Origin: Cucumis sativus | Lineage: Eukaryota; Streptophyta; Magnoliopsida; Cucurbitales; Cucurbitaceae | Assembly: GCF_000004075.3 (NCBI RefSeq) | Contig: NC_026659.2 | Location: 26,926,272 to 26,990,271 of the forward strand | Direction of reading: 5' to 3' | DNA: 64,000 bases | Shown here: positions 1-12,081 of the stretch, piece after piece | Numbering within the stretch: the first letter of the stretch is position 1 | Layout of the letters: each line of letters begins with the position of its first letter | Notes under the pieces: generated by a model | The model's database searches: none | The model's input: only the letters and a program-made list of their open reading frames with translations | What the model was told of the DNA's origin: nothing | Translations under genes and position numbers: made by a program

Positions 1-2471
1 TATCATCATGGGTGTACTAAATATATTGAAAAGTAGCTGTGGGTTTCATGGCTCTAAGATTAATTCTTTTGATAAAATTGTTGGGACGATGCAAATAAAA
101 TCTCAATTTGGTTAGGTAAAGAGATGATCACAAATTTCTTCAATTCAATTGATATGAATACCATTGTCCTACCAAGAACAAGAACTACAAGATTGACAAG
201 ATTTCACATCGAATACATTCATATTCGTTGATCACGTCCCTAAATTGTCTTTGGATCTTAGTGGAAATTAAGGACAAAGAATGAGACACCACCAAAGGAA
301 AAAGAAATATACTTTTTTTTAAAATTAAAAGAAAAACATGTTGTGGGATTCTCAAATTATTTACCATGATTTATTCCAGATGAGTGGAAGAATAAAACTT
401 CACGTAAGAATAATTTGTTATATAAAATTAATTTCATTTTACATAGGACAAAAAAAATTCTTACACATATGTACGTGTGTCACATTCATTACTGTTAGGT
501 ACATATCCATAGAAATTATTTAGTTAAATAGTGAATTTAAAGTACAAATTTAGACATAAAAAACTCCTAATTAAGTAACTTTTATATATGGCAAGTGTTA
601 TTTATGAAAATTTTATGAAATTGTATAGACTAATTAAGCTTTTAAATTATGCAGACAGATTAGATTTATAATTTAACAACTTAATTATTTTCAAAGTAGG
701 TTTAGCTTGGTCTTGTAATTTGAATTTTTGGGTGAAATTTTTCTTTCTTCATTGTTCCAATTGGAATACTATCTTTATTCTTTTTCATGTATTTCTGGAA
801 TAATTTCCTTTCAAACAAAAAGAAAATGTAATCAGAAATTAAAGTGTCTTTTTTAGGGTAAAAGTTGTTAAAAGTTAGAAAGCTATTTACTCAATAATTA
901 TTCATCAGTACATTTATAATTATTGTTGGTTTTAATCAAAGTTTAAAAAGTTGATATATCAAACTTAATTCAATGAAAATGTTAAATTTGAAATCAGTCA
1001 AATAAACCAGATTTTAAAACGAGTAAACATAAATCACGTTTATTGTTTTTTTATATTTTATTTTATTTATTGACATTTTTTTTCTTATAATTTATGCTTC
1101 TTACATATTTTTACAACGATATAACGAAATTTCAGTTAAGACAAAAAATATCAATGAAAATATTCATAACATGTGAAGGACAATTAATATTTCTAAACAA
1201 ATCATCAAAAACATGAAGTTCAAAAATTAAATATAAAATTAGTAAAATTAAAATTTTATAATTTTAAAAAACAAAAAGTAAAGATAACTTGCCAATTATT
1301 TATATTAATAATATTTTATCATTTAGTATTTATATTTTATGAACATTTTTACTATATAATAAAAATATTGATTGATTGGTCATTTATGAAAACATGAAAA
1401 ACCATCCGTCCCTCGACTTGATTTATCTTTTCTTTTAAAAAAATTTATTTCCACCCTTGAATCAATAAAGCATAAAGAGGAAAAATAAAAATAGAAAAAG
1501 AAAGGGTTTTGCTTTTGTAGTCTAATCAAAACTATAGGGGGGAAGGGAAAAGAAAGACACAGCCTAGCTGCCTTTTAAATCCTTTTGTTGAGACGTGACA
1601 AAAGGCAAAATTTTGCTTTGGGTTAATTAAAAGCTAAATATAATTTAAATCACATTTTCAACACACATTAATTAATTAATTCGAATAGTTAAATATTTTT
1701 AATTTATATATTTTTCTTCCTTTTTAACACACATTTTTTTTGTTTGTAATAATTTGATTTAACGTTGCATCAAAGAAAGTTAAATTGGAAAGAGAAAAAT
1801 TAAGTTAAATTATTAATTCCGACTCCAAAAAAAAAAAAAAAAAAAAAAAAGAGAGAGAGATCAATATAATAGTTCAAAGATTTGTTTGTCTATCTAAATC
1901 CTAATGATTTGAAGTTAATCAATGCAACTTTTCTTTTGATTAGCCTATAATTAAAAAGTAACTTTCGTTTAATTGTTTGCTCCTTTAGAAAATACTAATA
2001 TTGATTATTTACTTGAATATCCTTACAAATTCTATACAACAAATGTCACTAAATGTTATAAAATATATACATTTTATTATTTTCTTTTCTTTTTTTAAAA
2101 AAGGAAATTAAATCGGTAGTCTCCATAAATAATACATTGATTTACATTTTTATCAAGTTTATTTCAATCACGATTCCAATTAGAATTTGTTTAGAATTTC
2201 ATCTCTACTATCATAAGCAATCTCATCAAAATTAATTTCCACCTTTCATTATAGTTTATAAAAAAATTGATCAAACTATTAACACAACATTTTAAAAAAT
2301 GACAAATATAACAAAATAGACTTTGCAATATTTATAATTTTATCCTGAAATTAGTAGAAAATTATATTTCTTGATGGACAGGGTAGCAGCAAGTGAAGAA
2401 ATGGGCCTTTTCTTCCAGACGAAATGAAGGCCCAAAGTTTTTGGACTTTGGAGAGAAAATTAAAATTAATT
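1..2471. other. AT-rich intergenic DNA, no gene seen
   Basis: No coding region with plant-like codon use or a family match is visible on either strand; the short open frames are those expected of AT-rich DNA. The only clear structure is a run of 24 A followed by five GA units at 1827-1860. The last ~100 bases hold T-runs (read on the minus strand) that can end Pol III transcription of the adjacent tRNA gene. Confidence 0.7.
1827..1860. repeat. poly(A)-(GA)n simple repeat
   Basis: Twenty-four A are followed directly by (GA)5. This is a simple-sequence tract, probably length-variable. I see no target-site duplication that would mark it as the tail of a retroposed element. Confidence 0.9.
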
Positions 2472-2543
2472 TGTGGCTGCTGGGATTCGAGCCCAGGTCT
2501 CTACGGCCACAACGTAGAATTCTTACCACTAAACTACAGCCAC
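2472..2543 (-). tRNA. trnH-GUG: tRNA-His (anticodon GTG)
   Basis: Read on the minus strand, 72 bases fold as a full cloverleaf. The acceptor stem starts GTGGCTG and pairs with CAGCCAC, followed by discriminator A. The D arm contains TAGTTTAGTGGT (A box), the anticodon loop is TTGTGGC, and the T arm contains GGGCTCGAATCCC (B box). It matches the plant nuclear tRNA-His pattern I know, not the chloroplast one. One anticodon-stem pair is U-A where I recall C-G; both partners differ, so the stem still pairs. There is no intron. Downstream T-runs at about 2462-2465 and beyond (AAAA on the plus strand) give a Pol III terminator. CCA is not encoded, and histidine tRNAs receive an extra 5' G after transcription. 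Confidence 0.95.
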
Positions 2544-2855
2544 ATCGATGCATAAGTTTATAAGCAAATAAATGTAATAACGTATAATAACGACATTTCG
2601 TAAGAAAGAGAGTCGGTTACCTTGGCTTCAAGCTTCAGGGCGGGAGTGAGATAGCCAAAACGTGTTGTTCCAACCAGTTGGCGCCTTCAAAAATTATCCA
2701 CCAGATCATTCAATCGATCACTTCCATTCACATTGGGTGAGTTACTTCAATGATCGCATGTTATTTTGAAAATTCTTGTTCAAGCTTTTGGCTGGATTTT
2801 CAAATTTTCTAGCAATTCCTTTCTTACTTCGTTCGACTCTATCGATTTCAAGACT

Positions 2856-3093
2856 GTAAGTCCTTGCTTTACTTTGCGATTTTTCTCTCAATCTATGATT
2901 TTCAGTCGTCACTCTACTCGGAGTGTTATTTAATTTTCTTTTACGCTTACTACATGGTTATTGAGTTTTTGTCATCAACACTGAGAAATTGTAGTGAACC
3001 AGAAAATTTCACCATGTATCTGCTAGTTCTTGAGTTTTATACTTTTAGTTATTGTTAGGTTTTTCTTTGAAGTGGATTGAGTTTCTTAAACAG
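2856..3093 (+). other. probable 5' UTR intron of the AAPT gene
   Basis: A good donor (ACT|GTAAGT) at 2856 and an acceptor ending in CAG at 3093 lie just upstream of the AAPT start codon at 3102. Leader introns are common in plant housekeeping genes. The transcript start is probably somewhere in 2600-2800, but I cannot place it. Confidence 0.55.
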
Positions 3094-3101
3094 TGAAAGA
3101 A

Positions 3102-6100
3102 ATGGGCTATATCGGAGCACATGGCGTGGCGGCACTCCGAAGATACAAGTACAGCGGTGAGGATCACTCTTTTGTGGCGAAATATGTCTTGCAACCTTTC
3201 TGGAGCCGTTTCGTGAATGTATTTCCTCTTTGGATGCCGTAAGTGTTTCGTATTTTAGGTTATATGAGCTTTCGAATTTATTTAAGTTAACGGGACTGAT
3301 TTTTATGGCATGTTGCTGGAAGTTAGTTTCTAGCTTTAGATAAATTTTTAGCATATAAATAGGCACTGAAGTTTGTAATTTAGTTTACTCTGAATCACTT
3401 TTAGGTGTGGCTTAAGTCTTTAGCATATTGTTTTTTCTTGTTATATTAATGAATTTTGCTCGTGAATTTTGGAAATGGTGATTTTCATCGGGATTACACT
3501 GGCTTCTTTTCTCTGTTTCTCTCCGAGGACGTCTTCAGCCCAAACATGGTGAATTGATCTTACATCTAGCACTGAATTGTCATTTTTACTTCCTATTTGT
3601 TGGATTGTTCTTCTTATGTGTTTTTTTTATCACAGATAACATTTGCTGGATTCATTTTTTTGGTTACATCTGCGCTGCTTGGCTACGTGAGTGTTGATCA
3701 ATCTGACCAGACCACATATATTTCTTAATCTTTTGATCGTGCTTGTCAATTCAACTTTTTTTTTCTCACTACGTAGCTTGTATATATATTTTAGCAATTA
3801 GTTAAACCTTTTTGTCCAAATCAAATGATTCTGGAACTTTATTTCCTGGTTTACAAAAGTCAAGGAAATTTGATTTGTTTTTTAATCGTTTTTGCAAGAA
3901 GCTACCAATAAATACCAATATTGAAAACTTCATACTTTTCATGTATTTTTCTTCAAGGTGTGTTCGCCTCATCTAGATTCAGCTCCACCAAGATGGGTTC
4001 ATTTTGCCCATGGGTTACTCCTATTCTTGTATCAGGTTCGACTGATTCTTATTCATTATCTATATGGTTCTTTTGTTCTTTGCGCTAATATATTAGATTC
4101 TTCAACTTTAACGTTTATCTTGCATGCTAGACTTTTGATGCTGTTGATGGAAAACAAGCAAGAAGAACAAATTCCTCGAGTCCGTTGGGGGAACTTTTTG
4201 ACCATGGTGACCTGCCATTTCATATAATTTTTTTTTCTTCTCGATTCTATTGTCTGTGTGTATTTGATATTGACAGATGATGTGTTCTCTCCTTGCCATA
4301 TATCTCTTCTAAGGATGTGATGCACTTGCCTGTGCGGTTGGTACCTTCTTTCTTAGTTTTCTTCTCATAAGTTTGAAGATACACCATGCCATTTTCTGAA
4401 AGTTCTTGTATTCTTTTCAGTTTGAATCCTTAGCTTTTGGAAGCACTGCCATGTGTGGAAGAAATACTTTTTGGTTATGGGTTATTGCTGCCATTCCTTT
4501 TTATGGTGCTACATGGGAACAGTAAGTAGTTAGCAGGCACAGTAACTATTAGTACTTTTTTTTAACCTTACACTGACTGTGCACTCCAGAAGAATAAATT
4601 TCTGGAAATCGGAAGCTATTTGATATGGGCTTGTTAGTTATTTGTTGAATGCTATGTAATCAATAAGAATCTGTCTTCTTCTTCTAATTCAAGCCCTTTA
4701 TTCTACCCCTTTCTTTGCAGTTATTTCACCAACAGTCTAATTCTTCCTACTATAAATGGACCCACAGAGGGTCTTATGCTGATCTATCTATCTCACTTTT
4801 TCACAGCATTTATTGGTAAAGTCCTACCTCTTCTTCTATTCTCCACTTTGCATCGGATTATCTTCCTTGATCTCTATAAGAAGCAACCATGATTTAGTTT
4901 CTTAACTTTCAGGTGCTGAATGGTGGGCTCAACCTTTTGGAAAATCCTTACCATTTTTAAGTTGGATTCCGTTGCTTCAAGGTAACTTTATGGTTAATGT
5001 CATTGGTTAAATATTTCGACTCTTTGTTATTATTTTATTTCCATGGCCAAAGCCACCTAATTGTCAACAGTTTTGTTAACATTGTTATTGTCAAATGCTA
5101 TTTGGATAGATTTATTGAGATTTTGAATTTTAAAATGTTTGTAAAATTTGCAAGAATTTTTACTATCAAAGTAGTCTGTTTTTATTGATACTGTAATGAA
5201 ATGTATTGGTTTGCTTGACCTGGAGTATATGCTCTGCTGCCAATGTTTTCTTCCTTTTAGCTAACTGTGACCGATGCCTAATATTTATTCTTTTGAACAT
5301 CAGATGTTCCGATGAACAGTGCTGTGATGTTACTAATGACAGCTTTTGGTGTTATTCCCACCGTTGCATTTAAGTAAGCACCCAAACTAGTAATATTATA
5401 ATGTGAGCAATAATTTGGCGTTGAATGCTAGATAATATATCTCGCAATATGGTTTAGTGGGCTTGTAGATATCGAAACTAAAAAATTACGTGAAGCTTAT
5501 TCTCACATTCAACTTATAATTATAATCTTGGGAATATTATCCTCCACCCTTCTCATTCAACTTATAATTATTGGTGAAATAATGTGGATACTTCAAATCT
5601 TTGTTCTTTTCTTGAAAGACAAACTGGCTTTAATTGCGAAAAAAATGAAAAAATAGGAGCAGCTCTACTGGGAGTGCTCCCTTAAAACGAAAAATATTGT
5701 TGATAAATAGAAGCCGTCTTGTTCAAAGTTATAGATTTAATTTACAATATGTGGTGCGTTTGTGCAGTGTGTTCAATGTCTATAAGGTTGTTCGCGCAAG
5801 AAAAGGAAGTATGTTACTGGCTTTAGCAATGGTAATAGCTCAAAGGGGGGAACTCAGCAATTCCATTTTTCCAAGTTTCTCCCTTGCTCTATATTCTCCC
5901 AGTTTGTCGGTTATTTGGTAAATTCACTCTGTAATTCTTTTCTTTTCAGTTGTGCCCATTTGCTGTACTCCTTGGTGGAGTCTTGATGTGGTACGATTTT
6001 GGGATATTCAACATCGAACTTTTTCTTCTTATATTTACTTTTTGTTCCTTCCGTGAATGACTTGCATTCTCGTGTAGGGATTACTTATCTCCTTCAGACC

Positions 6101-7543
6101 TCATAAAGAACTATCCACATTTGGTTATAACCGGAAGCGGCCTTGCCTTTGGATTCTTAGTGGTAAGATACTCTTGTTGGCTGTGAATGTCTAGATAATA
6201 TTATATCAGCCACCTGGCTGTATTAATCCCACCCAAATAAATTTTGTTTCAACACAATTTAGTGAGCATATATTAAAAGGGGAAAAAAAAGAAGAAAGAA
6301 TCAGCAAATGGGTTCCATCAAGTTTACTATATGCTCCTTTTTTCTTAATTTTGTATATCAGTTTCCCTCCTTCCAACAAATTATTGGTGTACTCTTAACC
6401 TATGATATTAATGGCCTGTAAATAAAATCCATCTTTTGTAGGGAAGAATGATTCTTGCTCACTTGTGTGATGAACCTAAGGGCTTGAAAACTGGAATGTG
6501 CATGGTATGCTTCACTGACACACTTTTATTGTGATAGGAACTGTTTGTAGTCAAACATCATACATAGTTCCTAGCTGATGTTTATTGCACTTTGTGTTAC
6601 ATTGTTTTGTGTGCATCTCCCATAGAGATTGTATAATAATAATAATAATAATAATAAATAAAGTTACATTCATACATTGCAGTCACTTTTCTATCTCCCA
6701 TTTGCGATTGCGAATGCCCTGATGGCAAGACTTGGTGGAGGGTATATCTATTCATCCTATTTTGATTAGTTAATGGAAGTGGCACACTAGGTGTGGATAT
6801 TAAGCCTCTTTCAACTGATGAACCGTATGAATAAACTGTTTCAGGTTTCCTGTGTTTGGTGAGGGATTCGTGCTGATTGGTTACGTCATCTACACAGGTT
6901 GATGAATTTTCTTGATAACAAAAATGTGATATCGTTGCCATGGGTTCCTGTGTCGTTTGTGTTTCTTGTTCATGTGGTCTCCAATTATTATTAGTTATTG
7001 AGTTCCTTTCAGAAAATCATGTTTCTCTTTAAGTTAAACTCTGCAGAGAAATTTCTTTAGGCTGTGGGAAGATTTTGTTTTGGTGCAACTCTACCTCGTC
7101 ATGTATACTCTCATCTTTCTTTGCATTCAGGTGCTCTCTATTTGCACTTTGCCACATCAGTTATTGAAGAAATGAAAAATTCTTTGGGAATCCACTGCTT
7201 CAGGTGAGAGAAAACTAAGCTACGTGATATAAATTTCTGCAAGTTACCAAATTGGAAAAGTACTAGAATTCTCTCATGTATTGCCTGCTTCGAACTATAC
7301 CGTTTATGGACATTACTTGTACATGTTTATCAATTTACTTCCACTCCACCATGATATAAAGGTTTTATCTTATGCTTGGAATAACTGGAGCTTGAATGTA
7401 TCATACAAGATATATATGCACACTGCTTGCACTACTTGTTTCTCTTTTTCTAAAAGGAACTTTGATTTCATCATTTCTTTGAATAATCGACTGTCTGATT
7501 GTACTTTCTTTGGCGTAACAGGATAATGAAGAAAGAAAGCTGA
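3102..7543 (+). CDS. AAPT1: Aminoalcoholphosphotransferase (choline/ethanolaminephosphotransferase)
   Basis: The product transfers phosphocholine or phosphoethanolamine from the CDP-alcohol to diacylglycerol, the last step of the Kennedy pathway, in the endoplasmic reticulum membrane. Exons: 3102-3238, 3539-3548, 3636-3686, 3958-4035, 4131-4206, 4314-4336, 4421-4521, 4721-4815, 4913-4981, 5304-5373, 5768-5831, 5950-5990, 6078-6162, 6442-6504, 6683-6741, 6845-6897, 7131-7203, 7522-7543. These give 1170 nt (389 aa), the length I recall for Arabidopsis AAPT1, starting [19 protein letters not shown]. The CDP-alcohol phosphotransferase motif DG-x2-AR-x8-G-x3-D-x3-D is complete at D98, G99, A102, R103, G112, D116 and D120, followed by several hydrophobic segments. 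All junctions are GT-AG and keep frame. Exon 2 is only 10 nt and exon 6 only 23 nt. The nearest gene upstream is the tRNA on the other strand. Family is certain; AAPT1 versus AAPT2 is not resolved. Confidence 0.95.
6632..6662. repeat. (TAA)n microsatellite in an AAPT intron
   Basis: About eight TAA/AAT units lie in intron 14, about 20 bases upstream of the acceptor of exon 15. It is a likely length-variable site inside the gene. Confidence 0.85.
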
Positions 7544-10500
7544 AATCTGCTTGTTTTTCTGTAATGGTATGCCCTTGCTTCCATCTCTTATCGACTTGCT
7601 AAAAGCTAAGGTATTCAAAAAGCTAACCACAAATGTTCTTATTAGATATTTTTTATCTCTGACAGTGTGCCAGCTCAAATTTTAAGGAACCCCGGCTTAC
7701 CTTCAAGTAGTAGATTGTACATTATAGGTAAATCATAGTAAGATATCCATCAACAATATACCTTCCTGTACATGGAATCCTGGAGAAGAATTTATGCATA
7801 TCATCATACTCGGGGTGTATAAAGCTTGAGAATTCATTTGGAAGTTTTAGTTTTCTTATTGTAAACATATTACCTTGCATATCTATATTTGTGTTTATTA
7901 TTTTGTATGATCTTAAACGTCCAAATCCAATCACTGAAGTTTGATTAAATGATGAAAATGTGATTTAGCCATCGGATGTATGATCACAGAGAATTGAGAA
8001 GCATCCAATGAAAATAGAGCACGTCAGACAACAAAGGTATATATCTTAGAACATGTAGTGTAAGCTGGGGTAGGTTGGTTTAAAATTTAATCATGAGCCC
8101 ATTCAAATTAAATGAAAAGTAAGGCATAATCTTTGTTGTTTTATCAAGACAAGATATGCTCATAATCATACATAAATATTGAAAGTGACAATCCCATTAA
8201 CTCCTTGGTTAAAGCTTATAAGTTACATAAACAATAGCAAAATTATTAATTAAGGGAAGTCCATAGGGACATCATCATTACTAAATGCCAACTATATTAC
8301 AACTTAACTGGGAGTTAGCTTTTTTTTTTTTTAATATTAAAATTAATGTTTTGTTGAACTGTTTGTTTAGTATATTTCAATAATGTAAAATGCTCGCGCG
8401 TGTATGGAGCGTGCGAATTTTACTATTATTATCCCTACCTTCTACCTTTTTCTCTGCTCTAAAGTACCATCCTCGGAGTATGTTGTATGATGCGATTTTT
8501 CAATAATGCATGATATAATTTATATGTGTGGCAAGCAAAATATTTGAGGTCCTACTTATTTATGGTTTTTGTCAATAATTTATTGGTATTATTTTGTATA
8601 GCACATTAACATGTACATGAGAGAATACATTTTGTGGGGCTGATCTTTACTCATGAATTTTGGAAAGTCGTATTTTTTTTAAAAAAAAAAAATTTAAAAC
8701 TAAACAGTTTATATACTGTATTCTAATTTTCCTATGTTTTCTACTCATTTTTTCGTATCTTGAAAATTTTTAATCCTAAATTTTAATAGCTTTTGCATTA
8801 TGCATCGAGTTTTACTTCAACTTTATATGTGGTGGTTGGATGCAGTATACCTCATTCTTTTTTGTTTATTTGGTTTTTTAGTCTCTGGATCTTTAAATAT
8901 TATGTTTTAGTTCTGACTTGTACATTAAAAAAAAAATATTCAGCATGCTTTTATAAATTGTTTACTTGACCTAGCATGGGTGTCTCGCTTCTTTAGTCCA
9001 CTCTAGTTTTGGACACTGTTATTGGCGGGGCGGACTCATTCATATTGATGTTTTGTTAGGTCCAAATTGGTAAAAGAGAATTAATTATTGATTGATTCAT
9101 TCTTTATGTGAAATGAAGTGAGTTCTATTGGTCGATTCAAAGGATGAGGATTTGACTTTTGTTTTGTGGAACTTGCATATATTCTGTGTTGCAAATCTGC
9201 TCATAACTTGAAGTCTTGTCTATGAAATTTAAGGAATGTTTGACTCTAACGTGTCTATGTAGTTTAAGTCATAAAACTTGCTTTTCTTAAGTTAAGAAAG
9301 GGAAAATTGAGTATTATAGTTTTGTTTTCCGGTCTTTTTTTTTCTTCTTCTTCTTCTTCTAGGAACCAACATAGAAGATTAAAATATGAGATTGTAGTAG
9401 TGTGGTAAATAGTAATAAATATGATCGAGGGTCTTATATTTATTTCGAGGGTAACGGGCGAGAGAATATAGAATGTGATCATGCACAGCATGTGAAGGGA
9501 GGGAGGGACCCATATTGGAAGTAATTAATTTTTTTGTAAAATTTCCCCAAATTGTTCACGACACGTCAAATGTCATATCCTGCCCACGATTCCCATTTCC
9601 GAGTTGAGTCCTCGGGCGTGTGGTAACCACCGTTGGATTAAATCATCCTAGGAGTACGATGGGACGAATACGAGACACTTGGCAAAATCTAGTGGGGATG
9701 ACAAGGTATGGGTCATGTCTCATGGAGTAATGATTGTGTATAAGGAAAGGCAGTAGACAATTGAAGTTGCATGCCTCCCCCCCTCCCCTCTCCTTAGCCC
9801 TCAACTCTATACATTTCCCATTTCCCATTTCCCTTTCACATGCATTTTCCTTTCGTTTTAATTCTTATGATTGATTAAAGTTTAATGCAACAGTCCTATG
9901 CCATTAATTAGTGAAATAGAAAGATTTTATTTTTTTTTATCAGTGTAGTTTTATAAATTGGATTTTAGTTCTTTATAAATAGTTTCTATAACTTAAAATG
10001 CAATTTCACCAAACTTTTACATGAGAGTTATATAATTGTGGATGTTTATAAGAGTGAGATATAGCTTTGTGGGTTTAAACGGCTGGAGAGTAATTGCAAA
10101 AATTGAGGGCAATATATTTCCATTTAACCGATTGTGACACTTGAAACTTATCTTGTTTCTGACAGTGTAATTAAACACTCCAACAGGTAACATAATAAAA
10201 ACCTTAAACCCCCTCTCTCATTTCATTTCATTAACTCCACACTTGCACTTAGCTTTTAATTTTTCACGTGGAAGGTTTATCCAACACGCAAACTTTGATG
10301 GCGATTGAGGATCACGACGGTAGCAACGAGAGGAGAGACTTATTGCACGTTCACCTCGACTGAATGATTGATGGATCTTAACCGTACGATTTGGAGACTT
10401 TTGTTTCTACTAAGACTCGGGTGCAGGATAGAGCATTGGACCGTGCAGCAGAGTAGCAGAGCCCAGAAGTGCCAGCAACAGCAAACAAACCTTCTTATTA

Positions 10501-10911
10501 TGAAGATTGTTCAATTTGAAGAAGGCATTCACTTCCTCTGCAGCAAAAGGCAATAATGGGCTGCACGAAATAGTGCTTCCTTTTCTTCACTCTACTCTCT
10601 GTTTCTTTCTTTCTTCTGCTCCTTCACTGTCATTTGCCTACAAAAACGTGATATTTACGTCTCTCTTCCTCTAAAAAAAGTTGTCTTTCTTTTGTTCTCA
10701 AAGTCAAAACTTTTTCGTTCTCTGTTTTTCTTCTTCTTTTCCCTTTACCCTTTTCTGCTGTGAAGCATACTGACCAACTCTCCTTTTTTTCTTTCTTTTC
10801 CATGAATCCCAGTTGAAAATCAGGCTAATATTTTCTTTTCCCCTATTCTTGTAAGGTAGTTTGTCTCTTTTCTCAAGACAATTTAGTGTGTTCATCAAGG
10901 AAGCTGTGGCC
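7544..10911. other. AAPT 3' end, intergenic DNA, and promoter/leader of the next gene
   Basis: The first few hundred bases should be the AAPT 3' UTR. From about 8100 to 10100 the sequence is AT-rich with no supported gene; a (TTC)n tract lies at 9341-9360. From about 10560 to 10911 a pyrimidine-rich CTTTCT-type stretch is typical of a plant 5' leader and leads into the DUF740-like gene. Confidence 0.6.
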
Positions 10912-12081
10912 ATGAGGGAGAGAGGCAAAGCTTTGGAAGTTTACAGCAACGACATGGATTTCTATTCCTCTGCTTCGGAATTTCCATGTAAGAAACACCC
11001 TTCTTCTTCCTCTGTTGGTATTTGTGCTGATTGTTTGAAAGATCGGTTGATCAAGCTAGTTTGTTCTGACTGTGGAGAGCAGAGACTCTCCTCTTGCTCT
11101 TGCTCTGAGATCTCATCGAAACGAAATTCTTGTACTGTTGAAGTGGGAAGTGTTGGAAGAGTTTCGTTTTTGATTGAGAATGAGAGGAATGGTGTTTCGT
11201 TGTTGGGTCCGATTAAGCCCAAGATAGAGAAAAGGGAGGAGGTTGTTCTTCTGGAGAGAAGTAGTAGTAGTTGTGTGGAGATTAAGAAGAGTGGGTTTTG
11301 GAGGATTGGGAAATTTTTCAGGAAGAAGAGGGAGAAAGGATGTGAGAGATCAAGCGTTTGTGGGTTCGATGAAAAGAGTGATATTTGTATGGTTGATTAC
11401 ATGGGTGTATCAAGGTCGAGATCTCTCTGTAGTTTTCGTGGTAACGGATTTTTTGGGTCAGAGGACGGTGGAGACATGGTGGTTTCCGGTGGCCGTAGCT
11501 CGATTTCAGGTGCTAGAACTTCGAGTGTTAATGGAGGACTAGTCTGTGATTCCGCTAGAAGAAGTGGATTCAGTGAAACAGAACCGAGAAAAAGTGGTTT
11601 CGAGAGCGATCATAGAGAATGTGGGAATTATGATAGCGATCATAATGGATTTAGTTTAGCCAACAGGCGAGTTTTTTCTTTGAAAGAAAGTGATTTCAAT
11701 GGAATGGATGAATCAGGGTTCATAGATTTCAAGTTGGATTTCACATCAGAATCAAAACAAGATATCTCTGTTCCTAAAATGGGTTTCGGTATGGGTTTGG
11801 GTCTTCTCTCAAACCCCAACTCTACCTTTGGGAGCACCAGAGCTTTCGACATGGCAGCACATGAATGCAGCAGAGGACTTTACTGTGGTACCGCCGGCGA
11901 GGGAATCATTGGCAACGGCGCCGGTGGCGGTGGAGGTTCATGTAGGATAACAGTAAGTGACAGAGGGATAAAGAAGGGGAGGAAAAGCTTGAAAGCATGG
12001 AAATGGATATTCAAACATCCACCAAACTGGACGAATGCAACTGCAAGGAAGAAAGAAGAAGAACTAATGTCTAAAACATGA
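10912..12081 (+). CDS. DUF740 / OCTOPUS-like protein
   Basis: Intronless gene of 389 aa. I start at ATG 10912 (GCCATGA context, MRERGKALEVYSND); the frame is open a little further upstream but has no ATG there. Residues about 24-65 hold a Cys/His signature: C-x2-HP, then G-x-CADCLKDRL, then LVC-x2-C and later CSC. It is like the N-terminal pattern of the DUF740 (UPF0503) family that includes OCTOPUS, a plasma-membrane polarity protein of the phloem lineage. The middle is Ser/Gly-rich and low-complexity with basic patches, and a glycine run precedes a basic C-terminal segment with KAWKWIFKHPPNW. No signal peptide or membrane span is visible. OCTOPUS itself is longer, so this is one of the shorter relatives. 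Family assignment is from memory of the motif; function is not shown by the sequence. Confidence 0.65.
   Translation: MRERGKALEVYSNDMDFYSSASEFPCKKHPSSSSVGICADCLKDRLIKLVCSDCGEQRLSSCSCSEISSKRNSCTVEVGSVGRVSFLIENERNGVSLLGPIKPKIEKREEVVLLERSSSSCVEIKKSGFWRIGKFFRKKREKGCERSSVCGFDEKSDICMVDYMGVSRSRSLCSFRGNGFFGSEDGGDMVVSGGRSSISGARTSSVNGGLVCDSARRSGFSETEPRKSGFESDHRECGNYDSDHNGFSLANRRVFSLKESDFNGMDESGFIDFKLDFTSESKQDISVPKMGFGMGLGLLSNPNSTFGSTRAFDMAAHECSRGLYCGTAGEGIIGNGAGGGGGSCRITVSDRGIKKGRKSLKAWKWIFKHPPNWTNATARKKEEELMSKT

Noticed and set aside
10861-10911. Upstream extension of the DUF740-like frame
   Set aside because: The extension has no ATG; the first ATG, at 10912, is in good context.
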